DNA of 64,000 nucleotides from an uncultured bacterium (GCA_949432885.1 CASQXY010000001.1:124001-188000); one strand, 5' to 3'; shown: positions 43,571 through 53,441, counted from the first letter of the stretch. Notes: generated from the sequence alone by a model not told the origin. Program-made: numbers and translations.

Positions 43571-45214
43571 TCACTCTTTCACTATGACGGGTATGATAAT
43601 CGGGAACTGCCTGTCCCGATAAAACAGTTTGCGTACGCATTTTTTTACGTTTCTGGCGTACTCGTTGACGTCGGCTTTGTCCAAATCCACGCCGTTCACG
43701 CCCTCTATAACCGCCGAACAGATAGACTTTTCGACTTCTCCCGTAAGATTGAAGCCTCTTGCAACAATATCGACGTCGCCTACGACTACGCCCCTTTCGA
43801 GGTCTACCGCAGCAAGCACTATAAGCATACCGTACTCTGCGAGGCTGCGCCTGTCGTTGACAAGGCTCTGCCCGTCTTCGAGAACTACTCCGTCAACGTA
43901 AATATTCCCCGACGGCACGTTGGAATGCTTTCTTATACCCTTTGCGGTAACTCCGTAGCTCTCGCCGATATTGGGGATAACTATGCTCTTGGAATGTACG
44001 CCGAGCGATTTTGCCAACTGCGCGTGCTTGTACTGGTGACGGTACTCGCCGTGGACGGGCATAAAGTTCTGCGGATGCACAAGCGTCAACATGAGTTTGA
44101 GTTCCTCTTCGTACGCGTGCCCCGAAACGTGTATATCGTTCATACTGTCGTAAATCACGTCCGCTCCCTTGCGAAACAGGTCGTTGATAACGTCGTACAC
44201 CGACTTTTCGTTCCCGGGGATGGGAGTGGAGCTCAAAACCACAACGTCGTCCGGTCCGATATTTATTTTGTTGAACTCCCCTTTCGACATCTTCTTTAAT
44301 GCGGAAAGAGGCTCTCCCTGAGATCCTGTTGCAAGAATTAACGTCTCGTGCGGCAGCAGCTTGCCTACGCCGTCCGCAATTACGCCTTTGGGGACATGCA
44401 ATTCACCGCATTCGGAAGCCACTTCCACAATAGCCTTCATGCTTTTACCCGCAAGAACGACCTTTCTGTGATACTTATGAGCGAGAGTAAGCACCTGCTG
44501 AACTCTATAATTGGATGAGGCGAAGCAGGCGATGACAAGACGTCTGTTCACATTGTCCATAAAAATGTTTTCAAGACTCTTGCCGACGAGCTTTTCGGAG
44601 TTCGAGTTGCCCTTTCTTTCCACGTTTGTGGACTCGCCAAGCATAAGAAGCACCCCTTTGGCTCCGATTTGAGCTATACGCCGTACGTCCGTCTTCTTGC
44701 CGTCTATGGGTGTATCGTCCATTTTGAAATCGCCCGTCACAAACACATTGCCCGCGGGCGTGGCAATAGAAAGCGCGCAGGCGCCAGCCATAGAGTGCAC
44801 AACCTTTATAAACTCGACCTTTATTGCGCCGAGCGTAATCGTGTCGCCCGCTGCGACAACGTTGAGACTGCATTTTTTTCCGTTCTTTTCCAGTTTACGC
44901 TTCAAAAGACCTACCGTAAGCGCTGTACCGTATATCGGCACGTTTTTCAACTCATCCGCGTAATAGGGAATAGCTCCGATATGGTCCTCATGTCCGTGCG
45001 TAAGAACTACGCCTCTCAGTTTTTTCAGATTTTGCTTAATATACGTGATGTCGGGAATTATCGCGTCTATTCCGGGGCTGTCTTCTTTTGCGAAAGCTAC
45101 TCCGCAGTCCACGATAATCATGTCTGAACCGCATTCTATCGCAGTCATATTTTTGCCTATCTCCCCGACTCCGCCGAGGAAAGTGACGGTCACTGATTGT
45201 TGACCTTTTGCCAT
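43571..45214 (-). CDS. rnj: Ribonuclease J
   Basis: A 547-residue RNase J with both 5'-3' exonuclease and endonuclease activity in the family, central to mRNA turnover in Firmicutes. The MBL domain has LTHGHEDHIG (H73, H75, D77, H78). A beta-CASP region (VLATGSQGEPLSAL, SSTPIPGNE, VHVSGHAYEEELKLMLTLVHPQNFMPVHGEYRH) and a C-terminal domain follow. AGGAG precedes the ATG. It is the first gene of a four-gene operon ending in der. Confidence 0.96.
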   Translation of the reverse strand: MAKGQQSVTVTFLGGVGEIGKNMTAIECGSDMIIVDCGVAFAKEDSPGIDAIIPDITYIKQNLKKLRGVVLTHGHEDHIGAIPYYADELKNVPIYGTALTVGLLKRKLEKNGKKCSLNVVAAGDTITLGAIKVEFIKVVHSMAGACALSIATPAGNVFVTGDFKMDDTPIDGKKTDVRRIAQIGAKGVLLMLGESTNVERKGNSNSEKLVGKSLENIFMDNVNRRLVIACFASSNYRVQQVLTLAHKYHRKVVLAGKSMKAIVEVASECGELHVPKGVIADGVGKLLPHETLILATGSQGEPLSALKKMSKGEFNKINIGPDDVVVLSSTPIPGNEKSVYDVINDLFRKGADVIYDSMNDIHVSGHAYEEELKLMLTLVHPQNFMPVHGEYRHQYKHAQLAKSLGVHSKSIVIPNIGESYGVTAKGIRKHSNVPSGNIYVDGVVLEDGQSLVNDRRSLAEYGMLIVLAAVDLERGVVVGDVDIVARGFNLTGEVEKSICSAVIEGVNGVDLDKADVNEYARNVKKCVRKLFYRDRQFPIIIPVIVKE

Positions 45215-45281
45215 TATATACTCCTAAATACAATTATCCGCTTATCTATCGCGCACGAATTATATAATAATTAATTAATTT

Positions 45282-45310
45282 ATTCTACACTATTTTTTGC
45301 CGACAGGCAA
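45282..45310 (-). promoter_or_regulatory. Promoter of the rnj operon
   Basis: Minus-strand TTGCCT (45305-45310), a 17-bp spacer and TAGAAT (45282-45287). The leader is about 60 nt. Confidence 0.6.
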
Positions 45311-45502
45311 GGAATATAGACGGCTCGGGGCAAAATATTTCGAGTGCGAGCTCAAAAACCGCACATACTACTCAACCAAAATATATTCAGAAAACAAAAT
45401 TTGCAAGAATAATGCACGATACGTGTATTATTTTGCATAATTATAGTACACGTTTCGTATTTGTACCGCCGTTATTAATAGGCAAAATATTATGAATAAA
45501 CG

Positions 45503-45531
45503 AAAAAATCCACTAATAAACAGCGGATTTT
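45503..45531 (-). terminator. Terminator after the YtxC-like gene
   Basis: Minus-strand stem AAAATCCGC/GTGGATTTT (one G-T pair) with a 9-nt loop is followed by T-rich sequence, 60 bp after the stop. Confidence 0.65.
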
Positions 45532-45590
45532 ATGCGATTCAAAGATTTCGTCGAACAAATGAGAAACTACATTATTATACGTATCGTATT

Positions 45591-46301
45591 TTATTTCTCT
45601 ATTACTCTGACAATTTTTTTGAGCGTATCGTTCATGGGCTCGGAGAGCTTGCAACCGTCCAGAAGTATTTCGGACGGCTTCTCTCTTATTATGGCGCTCA
45701 ACAGATTGTATTCCTCGCTGTCAAACAGATTGACCACCTCTACGCTCGTATGCCTCGTGAGATTGCGTATGTTGTGCTTGCTCAGCACAAGCTGATTGAG
45801 CTTTCCCTCGCTGCCCGTAATAAACGTGGCTATGTCGTAAATATCCGAGTCTCTGCCGCAGCCTTCCAGCAGTCTGTTTGCGAGGTCCGCAAGCTCCTGC
45901 CATCCGTCCGTCAGTGCGCGCAGTCTGAAATTTAGCAGTCCGTCCAGGTTATAGTCGAGCGAGCCCGAAAGCACTTTTGAGACTATACTGCTTTCAAATT
46001 CCCTGTCAAAGTGCACTATTGAGCAAATCAACGCGCATTTTGCGTGCGACAAGCGCCTTATCCTAAGTTTTTCAAGAAAAAAACGCAGTTTTATGAAAGA
46101 CAGATACACAACGTCGAAAATACGTTGCAGGCTTTCTTCAATCTCGTCCTGTTTGTCGCAAAGTCCCGCGAGATATATCCAGATTCTGTTGTCGGATTCC
46201 TCTATCGCATATGACAAATCTTTGGTACTTTGCAATCTGCCGATGATATAGTTTATCTCCCTCTCATACGCCTTATCTACACTGATAACGTTTGACCACA
46301 T
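45591..46301 (-). CDS. Probable YtxC-like sporulation protein
   Basis: A 236-residue soluble protein. The central LDGLLNFRLRALTDGWQELADLANRLLEG, a later EEYNLLSAIIREKPSEIL segment and the overall helical layout resemble the YtxC family of putative sporulation proteins (a Gly-Phe-Arg-Leu core followed by a C-terminal two-lobe pattern). Identity is low by eye. Independent support is a very good sigma-E-like promoter directly upstream. ATG 46299-46301 is chosen as start because GAGG stands 5 nt before it. The molecular role of the family is unknown. Confidence 0.5.
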   Translation of the reverse strand: MWSNVISVDKAYEREINYIIGRLQSTKDLSYAIEESDNRIWIYLAGLCDKQDEIEESLQRIFDVVYLSFIKLRFFLEKLRIRRLSHAKCALICSIVHFDREFESSIVSKVLSGSLDYNLDGLLNFRLRALTDGWQELADLANRLLEGCGRDSDIYDIATFITGSEGKLNQLVLSKHNIRNLTRHTSVEVVNLFDSEEYNLLSAIIREKPSEILLDGCKLSEPMNDTLKKIVRVIEK

Positions 46302-46316
46302 ACACACCTCGTCAAT

Positions 46317-46344
46317 ATTGTATGCAGACAAACATTAAAAATTA
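46317..46344 (-). promoter_or_regulatory. Sigma-E-like promoter of the YtxC-like gene
   Basis: Minus-strand TAATTTT (46338-46344), a 13-bp spacer and CATACAAT (46317-46324), a full match to the sigma-E -10 consensus. The start codon is 15 nt further. Confidence 0.65.
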
Positions 46345-46395
46345 TTGGAATATTTTTCATATGCGAAAATTCGTCGTTTTTAATTAAAAGAGGCA

Positions 46396-46424
46396 TTGCA
46401 AATATTTATATCTTATTATAAAAT
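46396..46424 (+). promoter_or_regulatory. Promoter of the acetyltransferase gene
   Basis: TTGCAA (46396-46401), a 17-bp spacer and TAAAAT (46419-46424), about 50 bp before the ATG. Confidence 0.55.
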
Positions 46425-46476
46425 ATATATAAAGTCGCGCCGCGCGCCGATTATTCGCAACACTTTTGGGGGAATT

Positions 46477-47184
46477 ATGGAAGTCAACGAGAAAAAATCA
46501 ACCGACCTCGAACGCATGAGCGCAGGCAGGCTGTACAACTGTACGGACAGACAGGTTTTTTTTAAACACGCACGAGCGCTCCGACTTATAGACAAATTCA
46601 ACCGCGCGAGGTTTTGGAATATTCCCAAACAGAAACGCATTATCAAAAAGCTCATACCCGACCACGGCAGGAATTTTTTCTTTATGCAGTCCTTCCGCTG
46701 CGAGTACGGCTTCAACATTAAGTTCGGAGACGACCTCTTCGTCAATTTCGATTGCATATTCATGGACGTCGCTCCTATAAAAATCGGAAACGGCGTTATG
46801 TTCGGTCCCAGAGTGACGATTGCGACCCCCGTCCACCCTCTACTCGACGACGAGCGGATTATGCAACAGTATCCGGACGGCTATTATGACCTCGAATATG
46901 CAAAACCCGTGACCATAGAAGACCGTGTTTGGATTGCCTCTAACGTTACGATTTGCGGCGGCGTAAAGGTCGGAAAAGGTTCGGTTATATGCGCCGGGAG
47001 CGTAATAACAAGAGATATCCCCGCAAACTGCCTCGCAGGAGGCGTACCCTGCAAGGTTATAAGATATTTGGACGAACAGGACAGAATGAACGTTCTCAGA
47101 ACCTACGAAAACGACGAGTATCCGCTTTCCGCGCGTGACAGAGCAAAGTTAAAAACGGAAAAACAGCCCAAGTCCGCGCAATAA
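46477..47184 (+). CDS. Maltose/galactoside O-acetyltransferase-like enzyme
   Basis: A 235-residue left-handed beta-helix acyltransferase. An N-terminal Maa-type domain (TDLERMSAGRLYNCTD) precedes hexapeptide repeats (IKIGNGVMFGPRVTIATPVHPL with the catalytic His, and VWIASNVTICGGVKVGKGSVICAGSVI). It ends in the common NCLAGGVPCKVIRYL. Acetyl-CoA is the donor in the family; the sugar acceptor is not known. ATG 46477 has GGGGGA before it. It is followed 80 bp later by a GH3 glucosidase, which suggests sugar metabolism. Confidence 0.92.
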   Translation: MEVNEKKSTDLERMSAGRLYNCTDRQVFFKHARALRLIDKFNRARFWNIPKQKRIIKKLIPDHGRNFFFMQSFRCEYGFNIKFGDDLFVNFDCIFMDVAPIKIGNGVMFGPRVTIATPVHPLLDDERIMQQYPDGYYDLEYAKPVTIEDRVWIASNVTICGGVKVGKGSVICAGSVITRDIPANCLAGGVPCKVIRYLDEQDRMNVLRTYENDEYPLSARDRAKLKTEKQPKSAQ

Positions 47185-47264
47185 GCTCATTTCAGACAAT
47201 ATGCGCGGTCAGGCGCGAATTTAACGAACAAATAAAACGGTTTTACATGCCGTCGGAGGAAATT

Positions 47265-49718
47265 ATGACAGAACAAAATTACAGCTCCATTCTCGAATCG
47301 CTTACACTCGAAGAAAAGGCTTCCCTTTGCTCGGGAATGACAAACTGGCTTACGCAGGAAATAGAACGCGTCGGCGTGCCCTCCGTTTGGGTCTCCGACG
47401 GTCCAAGCGGACTGCGCAAGGAAAAGGTCAAGGAAAACGGCACCAACGTAATGGGCGAATCCGAACCCTCGACCTGCTTTCCCGGAGCGGCGACGCTAGC
47501 ATGCAGTTGGGACCCGCAGCTGTGCGAAGAAGTAGGTCGCGCAATCGCCGAAGAGGCAAAGGCTCTTAAAGTCAGCACCGTGCTCGGACCCGGCGTAAAT
47601 ATCAAGCGCAGTCCTCTGTGCGGCAGGAACTTTGAATACTACTCTGAAGACCCCTATCTCGCAGGCCGTATGGGCGCGGGCTGGGTGCGCGGACTCGAAA
47701 AAGAAAACGTCGGCACTTCCTTAAAGCACTTTCTTGCAAATAACGAGGAGCATATAAGGATGACGGTAAGTTCCGAGGTCGACGAACGCGCGCTTCGTGA
47801 AATATATATGCCCGCTTTCGAGCATATCGTGAAGACGGAGAAGCCCGCCACCGTAATGTGCTCGTATAACCGCCTTAACGGTACTTATCTCAGCGAGAAC
47901 AAGCGTATGCTTACAGACGTTCTGCGCGACGAGTGGGGCTACGAAGGTATTGTTGTCAGCGACTGGGGCGCGGTGAACAACCGTATCGACGGCGTAAAAG
48001 CGGGGCTGGACCTCGAAATGCCCGGCAACAAAGGAATAAACGACAGACATTTGGTGGAAGCTGTCAAGGACGGCAGACTCAGCGAAGAGGACCTAAACAA
48101 AGTTGCTCTGCGCATAATTAAATTTGCCTGTGAAAGAAACTCGCATATCGAGGAAAATTATCAAGTCGACTTGGAAAAGAACCATAAGACAGCGCGCAAA
48201 GCCGCGGCAAACAGTGCGGTTCTGCTCAAAAACGTCGCAAATACGCTCCCCCTCAGAAAAGGACAGAATATCGCGGTTATCGGACAGCTTGCCAAGGTCG
48301 CGCGCTATCAGGGAGCGGGTTCAAGCCATATAAACGCGACGAAAATAGTTTCATTTACCGACGCTCTCGACGCCGCGGGACAGAAATACACATACGCGGA
48401 CGGATACGGCCTAAAAGGCGACGGATATAAGAGCGGACTTATCAAAAAAGCGATTAAAGCCGCCAAGGATAAGGATGCGGTCGTCGTATTTATCGGGCTC
48501 ACGGACGCTTTTGAGTCGGAGGGATACGACCGCTCTCATCTCGATATGCCCTCTTCGCACAACATACTCGTCGAGGAGCTGCTGAAAGTCAATCAAAACG
48601 TCATCGTCGTACTTTCCTGCGGCGCGCCCGTCAAGTTGCAGGGGTGGGAAAAGGACGTAAAGAGCATTCTAAACCTGTATATCGGCGGTCAAGCCACAGG
48701 CGAAGCGGCGTACGACGTGCTGTTTGGAGACGTCAATCCGTCGGGTAAACTCGCAGAGACTTTCCCATATGACAACGGCGACAATATTGTCTCAAAATAC
48801 TTCCCTATGGGACCGCGCACCTGCGAGTACCGCGAAAGCGTATACGTGGGCTATCGCTATTTCGACAAAGCGAACAAGGACGTACGCTACCCGTTCGGTT
48901 ACGGTCTCAGCTATACGCAATTCGAGTATGCGAATCTCAAACTCTCCGCCTACGAAATCAATGAGGGCGAGGAGCTGAAAGTATCCTTTACTGTCAGAAA
49001 TACGGGCAAAATCGCGGGCGCGGAAATCGCGCAGCTTTACGTCGGCGACGTGGAAAGCACGATATTCCGTCCCGTTAAAGAGCTCAAAGGCTTCAAAAAA
49101 GTTTACCTCCAAGCGGGTGAGGAGAAACAAATCGAACTTACTCTCAACAGCCGCGCGTTTGCATACTACAATGTGAATATCAAGGATTGGCATATCGAAA
49201 GCGGCGACTTCGATATTCTCGTCGGCGCATCCTCCCGCGATATACGGCTTAAAGACCGAGTGAGAGTAATTTCCGCCAACCCCGACGCGCCTATACCCGA
49301 CTATCGCAAGTCCGCACCCTATTACTACGATATACGCGGCAACGAAAAGGAAATCCCCAAGGAGCAGTTTGAAGCGGTCTACGGAGGCAAACTGCCCGAC
49401 AATTCCGAGTTCAAAAAAGGCGAGCTTACGGCATGTAACAGCGTAGGTCAATGCGCGGTTTCGCCTTGGGGCAGATTTATTTACAGAATGGCTATGTTCG
49501 GAGCGAAGATAATCGCAAAATCCGCGGAAAATCCCGAAATGATAACCGAATCCGTAAAGGATATGCCTCTGCGCGCCGCCACGGCGATGACGGGCGGACT
49601 CGTCCCCGAAATGTCACTGTACGGGCTTGTGGATATGGTCAACGGGCGCAAGGGAGGATTGCGCAAATTCCTGCGCGGATTCCGTAAAAAATACAGAAAC
49701 ATGAGCGTAACTCAATGA
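47265..49718 (+). CDS. Glycoside hydrolase family 3 beta-glucosidase-like enzyme
   Basis: An 817-residue GH3 enzyme without a signal peptide, so probably cytoplasmic. The barrel domain begins LTLEEKASLCSG and holds SLKHFLANNEE and the nucleophile Asp in GIVVSDWGAV. The alpha/beta sandwich domain (LLKNVANTLPLRKGQNIAVIGQLA, YIGGQATGEAAYDVLFGDVNPSGKLAETFP) and a FnIII-like C-terminal domain (EIAQLYVGDVESTIFRPVKELKGF) follow. An unusual basic tail ends it. The start ATG 47265 has GGAGG before it; the frame is open six codons earlier. The stop overlaps the next ATG (ATGA). Confidence 0.94.
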   Translation: MTEQNYSSILESLTLEEKASLCSGMTNWLTQEIERVGVPSVWVSDGPSGLRKEKVKENGTNVMGESEPSTCFPGAATLACSWDPQLCEEVGRAIAEEAKALKVSTVLGPGVNIKRSPLCGRNFEYYSEDPYLAGRMGAGWVRGLEKENVGTSLKHFLANNEEHIRMTVSSEVDERALREIYMPAFEHIVKTEKPATVMCSYNRLNGTYLSENKRMLTDVLRDEWGYEGIVVSDWGAVNNRIDGVKAGLDLEMPGNKGINDRHLVEAVKDGRLSEEDLNKVALRIIKFACERNSHIEENYQVDLEKNHKTARKAAANSAVLLKNVANTLPLRKGQNIAVIGQLAKVARYQGAGSSHINATKIVSFTDALDAAGQKYTYADGYGLKGDGYKSGLIKKAIKAAKDKDAVVVFIGLTDAFESEGYDRSHLDMPSSHNILVEELLKVNQNVIVVLSCGAPVKLQGWEKDVKSILNLYIGGQATGEAAYDVLFGDVNPSGKLAETFPYDNGDNIVSKYFPMGPRTCEYRESVYVGYRYFDKANKDVRYPFGYGLSYTQFEYANLKLSAYEINEGEELKVSFTVRNTGKIAGAEIAQLYVGDVESTIFRPVKELKGFKKVYLQAGEEKQIELTLNSRAFAYYNVNIKDWHIESGDFDILVGASSRDIRLKDRVRVISANPDAPIPDYRKSAPYYYDIRGNEKEIPKEQFEAVYGGKLPDNSEFKKGELTACNSVGQCAVSPWGRFIYRMAMFGAKIIAKSAENPEMITESVKDMPLRAATAMTGGLVPEMSLYGLVDMVNGRKGGLRKFLRGFRKKYRNMSVTQ

Positions 49719-52084
49719 TACGCGCCGACGAACGATCTATGAAAAAAGTCATTTCCATTCTCACCGTTGTACTCGCCGTAATTTGCTGTATTTGCATTTT
49801 TACAGCTTGTAACGACGACCAAAAGTATAAAACGAGCACGCATTTTACAGGCGATTGCCAAAATAAAGGCTTTACCCGTTTCCTGCTTCCCAACGGTGAA
49901 TACTACGACGTGCCCGACGAAAACTTCGGCGAGCACCGTTATATCACGCATACGGAAACGGAAGCAACCTGCGTCAGCGAAGGCAGAAATAAATATCTCT
50001 GCTCTCTTTGCGACCATTTCTATTTTGAAAATACTCCGCTCGTCAATCACGATTACCGCGAAACCGTGCTTGAAGCCGCAACCTGTATGAAAGGGGGAGA
50101 AAGCAAGTTCACCTGCTCGGTTTGCAACGACGCATATACTGACCAAACGCCGAAAGCCGAGCATGAGGCTGGGATATATATCCCCTGCGGCGATATCCAT
50201 AAAGCGTATTGCAAATACGGTTGCGATACGGAGATGGACGCCGAAACCCATGAATACGACAAGATTGAAACCCTGCTCCCCGCAACCTGTACGGTCAAAG
50301 GCTCGGAAAAGCACTCATGCTCGAAATGCGGCGATTATTATACCGAGGAAACGGACTTCGCCGCACACGAATACATCCAAAGCATTAGGAATATTCCCAC
50401 TTGCTACTCCGACGGAATAAAAGTGTTTTCATGTAAATATTGCTCCGATACCTACGAAGAGTTTATCCCAAAAGTTCCCCATACGGCTTCGGAATCGTTC
50501 ACATATGATAACGTCGGGCACTGGACCGAATGCAAATTCCAGTGCGGTACCAAAATGCTTGAAGCCGAGCATTCGTTATCCTCCAAATTCGTTAAAGCAA
50601 TTTGCTATGAACACTCCTATACTCTGTATGAATGCTTGGAATGCGATTACTCATACAGGATAATCGACGAAAACAGCGATTTAAACGCGCATGAGTACGA
50701 GGCTTATACCTGCGTATATTGCGAACGAGATATGCTTCTCGACTTTATCGACGACTTCAAGAATAAAGGAGATTATCAAACCGACCCAATCGAAATCGAC
50801 AACGGCTTGGAGCTGTGCTGTTTTTTGGATTATATAACCGTTTACAACGTCACTAGCCAGAAGCATTTCAATCTGACTTACGTGAATCTTGACAATAGCA
50901 ATTATGAAGAATATTTGTCCAATGCCCTGCAAAGCGCCCGTACGGCGACAAACTGGGGATATACCATAGGAAGTTATTCGGACAATGACCGAATCGTAAG
51001 CATGTATATATCCTACAAAATCGACGACAACGAATTTTCGCCTGACAAAATTGCGACCGTGACGCCTTATACGGGAGAATATCAAAACGAAGTTTATACG
51101 CAGTTGGACTCGTATCAGTTTGAAAACAGCACTCCGCGCGCAAGCGATTTTGAAGATTTCAAATATAAAAACCGCAGATACTCTATGGAGGTTTCCACGT
51201 CGGACGGATTGTTCTATGCGTTTGAACACGGCTATCTGCCAATCGCGTCCGACGGCTCGGCGGCGGAACTTATGCTACAACTTGCGAAAAACGTTTTGAG
51301 AGGAATAATAAACGACGGCATGTCCGACCTCGAAAAAATAAGAGCGATATATATGTGGCTTGTCGAAGAAGTTCAATACGACTACGGCGTTTTGAATAAC
51401 GCCGACGTCTTTTGGAGACAGTGTTCCTCTTATTATCTCGAAGGCGTGTTTAAATACAGAATTGCGGTCTGCGACGGCATTTCAAAGGCATTCTGCGTGC
51501 TCGCGGGAATCGAAGGCATAAAATGCATCCGAGTTACAGGCGCCGACCATGCGTGGAATAAAGTCTGGATAGACCTGAACGGCGACGGCAATAAAGAATG
51601 GTATTGCTCCGACGCCACTTGGGGAAACAGACATCTCAATATGGACGTAAACAACAGTAAAGAAATCCTGTCCGTATCCGATTTCCTCTTCACTGACGAT
51701 GAAAAAACAGAACGCGGACAAACCGCCTTGAATTACACGGGCGCGGGTTGCGACGCAGTTACGGCAGTCAATCCCTACTCGCTTATTTATTTCGGCGACA
51801 AGGAAAGTATATCGACGGACTACGTAATCTCCAATGCCGTCGAACTGACGAATATGTTCTCTTATATACAAAGCGCGTGCGACGGTCGTACGGATATCGT
51901 CACCGTAGAATTTCTTGTCACAACGGACTTCTGCGACAATCAGACTGCTATAATAAACCAAATCGGCTATGCATATGCAAACTCAGATTTGCAATACGAT
52001 ATAATGCGCAGTATATCCGATACCGCCGAAGTCTACGGAGCAGAGGAAGGTTACGTCGTTCACCTGTTCATTATTTTGTACTAA
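49715..52084 (+). CDS. Cys-rich lipoprotein with transglutaminase-like domain
   Basis: A 789-residue exported protein. The signal segment ends in the lipobox-like FTAC (Cys32). Residues about 65-330 hold several repeats of the pattern H-x-Y...ATC...G...C-x2-C...P...H, probably zinc-binding or disulfide-bonded. The last third is transglutaminase-like with Cys586 (VCDGISKAF), His612 (ADHAWNKVW) and Asp633 (CSDATWGN). ATG 49715 overlaps the GH3 stop; a second in-frame ATG at 49739 begins directly at the signal peptide and is equally possible, since neither has a Shine-Dalgarno. The substrate is unknown. Confidence 0.8.
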   Translation: MIRADERSMKKVISILTVVLAVICCICIFTACNDDQKYKTSTHFTGDCQNKGFTRFLLPNGEYYDVPDENFGEHRYITHTETEATCVSEGRNKYLCSLCDHFYFENTPLVNHDYRETVLEAATCMKGGESKFTCSVCNDAYTDQTPKAEHEAGIYIPCGDIHKAYCKYGCDTEMDAETHEYDKIETLLPATCTVKGSEKHSCSKCGDYYTEETDFAAHEYIQSIRNIPTCYSDGIKVFSCKYCSDTYEEFIPKVPHTASESFTYDNVGHWTECKFQCGTKMLEAEHSLSSKFVKAICYEHSYTLYECLECDYSYRIIDENSDLNAHEYEAYTCVYCERDMLLDFIDDFKNKGDYQTDPIEIDNGLELCCFLDYITVYNVTSQKHFNLTYVNLDNSNYEEYLSNALQSARTATNWGYTIGSYSDNDRIVSMYISYKIDDNEFSPDKIATVTPYTGEYQNEVYTQLDSYQFENSTPRASDFEDFKYKNRRYSMEVSTSDGLFYAFEHGYLPIASDGSAAELMLQLAKNVLRGIINDGMSDLEKIRAIYMWLVEEVQYDYGVLNNADVFWRQCSSYYLEGVFKYRIAVCDGISKAFCVLAGIEGIKCIRVTGADHAWNKVWIDLNGDGNKEWYCSDATWGNRHLNMDVNNSKEILSVSDFLFTDDEKTERGQTALNYTGAGCDAVTAVNPYSLIYFGDKESISTDYVISNAVELTNMFSYIQSACDGRTDIVTVEFLVTTDFCDNQTAIINQIGYAYANSDLQYDIMRSISDTAEVYGAEEGYVVHLFIILY

Positions 52085-52119
52085 ATAGTGTAAAACCACA
52101 TAAATTTGATAACTATTAC

Positions 52120-52155
52120 AAAAAGCGCCTTTTTTTAGAGCGCTTTTTGGTTTTA
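52120..52155 (+). terminator. Terminator after the lipoprotein gene
   Basis: A 9-bp stem (AAAAAGCGC/GCGCTTTTT) with an 11-nt T-rich loop and TTTT shortly after. Confidence 0.8.
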
Positions 52156-52266
52156 TAAATAAAATTCATTTTGGAAAATATCTTATTTTGGCATTAAACA
52201 GTATGTCTTTATTATTACACACTTGTGCGATTGTCGGCTGTTTCCGCCGTCTATATTAAGATTTTC

Positions 52267-53412
52267 TCATCCTCTCAATACGCTGTATGCAAGCTCGGGA
52301 TTGTCCGTCATGATTGCGTCCGCTCCGTTTTGCTGTAACTTCGCCATATCGTTCGGGTCGTTTATCGTCCAATACTGCACGGCAATACCGAGGCTGTGCG
52401 CGTAGTCTATAAACGCCTTTGTGGATAGATCATAAAAGCCGTCAAGTCCCATAGGAATCTGCAATACGTCGTAATTAAGTTTATCGGGATTCTGTTTGAC
52501 TCCCCACAAAAACGCGAAATAGAAGTCGAGCACTTCGAGTATGCCCGCGGACCTCTTCACTCCTTTCTGCTTGTAGGTCTTGTCTATATACTTCGATATG
52601 TCTCCGTTGAACGTTCCGACTATGGTTCTATCCAAAATATAGTGTCTCTCATCCGTCAGAGCGGCATACAGCTTATCCATAGCGCGCTTGCCTACGCTAC
52701 CCTTATCCTTTATTTCAATTATGTAATTTAGACTGCCGTCCGAGCGTTCCGCTTCTAGATAATTCAAAATTTCTTCCAATGTTAGGATTCTCACTTTATC
52801 GAGGTTCGCGCCTTCTTTGCGATATACGTACTCTCCCGTATTCGGGTCTTGAAAATTATATCCGAAGTTTAGACGCCTAAGCTCGTCCAAGGTTTTATCC
52901 TGTATTTTGACTCCCTTCTTGCCGAATACAATCGGACCGTCGGACGTGCGGTCTACCTCGTGGTCATGCATCAATACCAGCTCTCCGTCCTTTGTCAGAT
53001 GCAAGTCAAATTCGACAATATCCACATTTGTCGTTGCCATGCAAAGCTCGAACGCCGCTTTCGTTTCCTCAGGCGCTAGGTCTCCGCCTGCGCGATGAGC
53101 GGAAAGCATTGTGCCTCTTCCAAAAGCGGTAAGATACTGGTTGTCCCCCGAGTACTCCGTAACAGGCTCTACGCGTCGGCACGAGCCTGTCGACGGCAAT
53201 ATAAGCATATTGAGCACAAACACGAATAACAGCGCACATACGATAGGCAACGCGATGCGCTTTGCAAGTTTTCTGCGGCGCTTCTTTACCTCCGACCTCT
53301 CGTCGCGCTTCCTCGTCATGTCATAAAGCACTCCGCGCTTCTTAGGAGCTTCCGAAGCATTCTGTTGTCCTTCGGGATTTTCCGTATAGACATTTTCGTT
53401 ATCCAAAACCAT
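52267..53412 (-). CDS. Membrane-anchored glycerophosphodiester phosphodiesterase
   Basis: A 381-residue protein. A charged cytoplasmic N-terminus of about 50 residues precedes one membrane helix (IALPIVCALLFVFVLNMLILP) and an outside GDPD domain. Catalytic signs are SAHRAGGDLAPEET (His), VEFDLHLTKDGELVLMHDHEVDRTS (Glu, Asp, His), YIIEIKD, and a C-terminal GIAVQYWTINDPNDM. It releases glycerol phosphate from glycerophosphodiesters, possibly from lipids or teichoic acids. ATG 53410-53412 has ACGGGGT before it. It is a single-gene unit. Confidence 0.93.
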   Translation of the reverse strand: MVLDNENVYTENPEGQQNASEAPKKRGVLYDMTRKRDERSEVKKRRRKLAKRIALPIVCALLFVFVLNMLILPSTGSCRRVEPVTEYSGDNQYLTAFGRGTMLSAHRAGGDLAPEETKAAFELCMATTNVDIVEFDLHLTKDGELVLMHDHEVDRTSDGPIVFGKKGVKIQDKTLDELRRLNFGYNFQDPNTGEYVYRKEGANLDKVRILTLEEILNYLEAERSDGSLNYIIEIKDKGSVGKRAMDKLYAALTDERHYILDRTIVGTFNGDISKYIDKTYKQKGVKRSAGILEVLDFYFAFLWGVKQNPDKLNYDVLQIPMGLDGFYDLSTKAFIDYAHSLGIAVQYWTINDPNDMAKLQQNGADAIMTDNPELAYSVLRG

Positions 53413-53441
53413 AATATACCCCGTTCTTTGCATGATAAGTA

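Larger units (their letters stand above)
45215..45590. other. 376-bp AT-rich region upstream of rnj
   Basis: No gene seen. It contains the rnj promoter, the terminator of the YtxC-like gene, and copies of the CACGNNNCGT(G/A) palindrome at 45415-45425 and 45449-45459, with a related TACGTATCGTA at 45578-45588. Confidence 0.5.
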
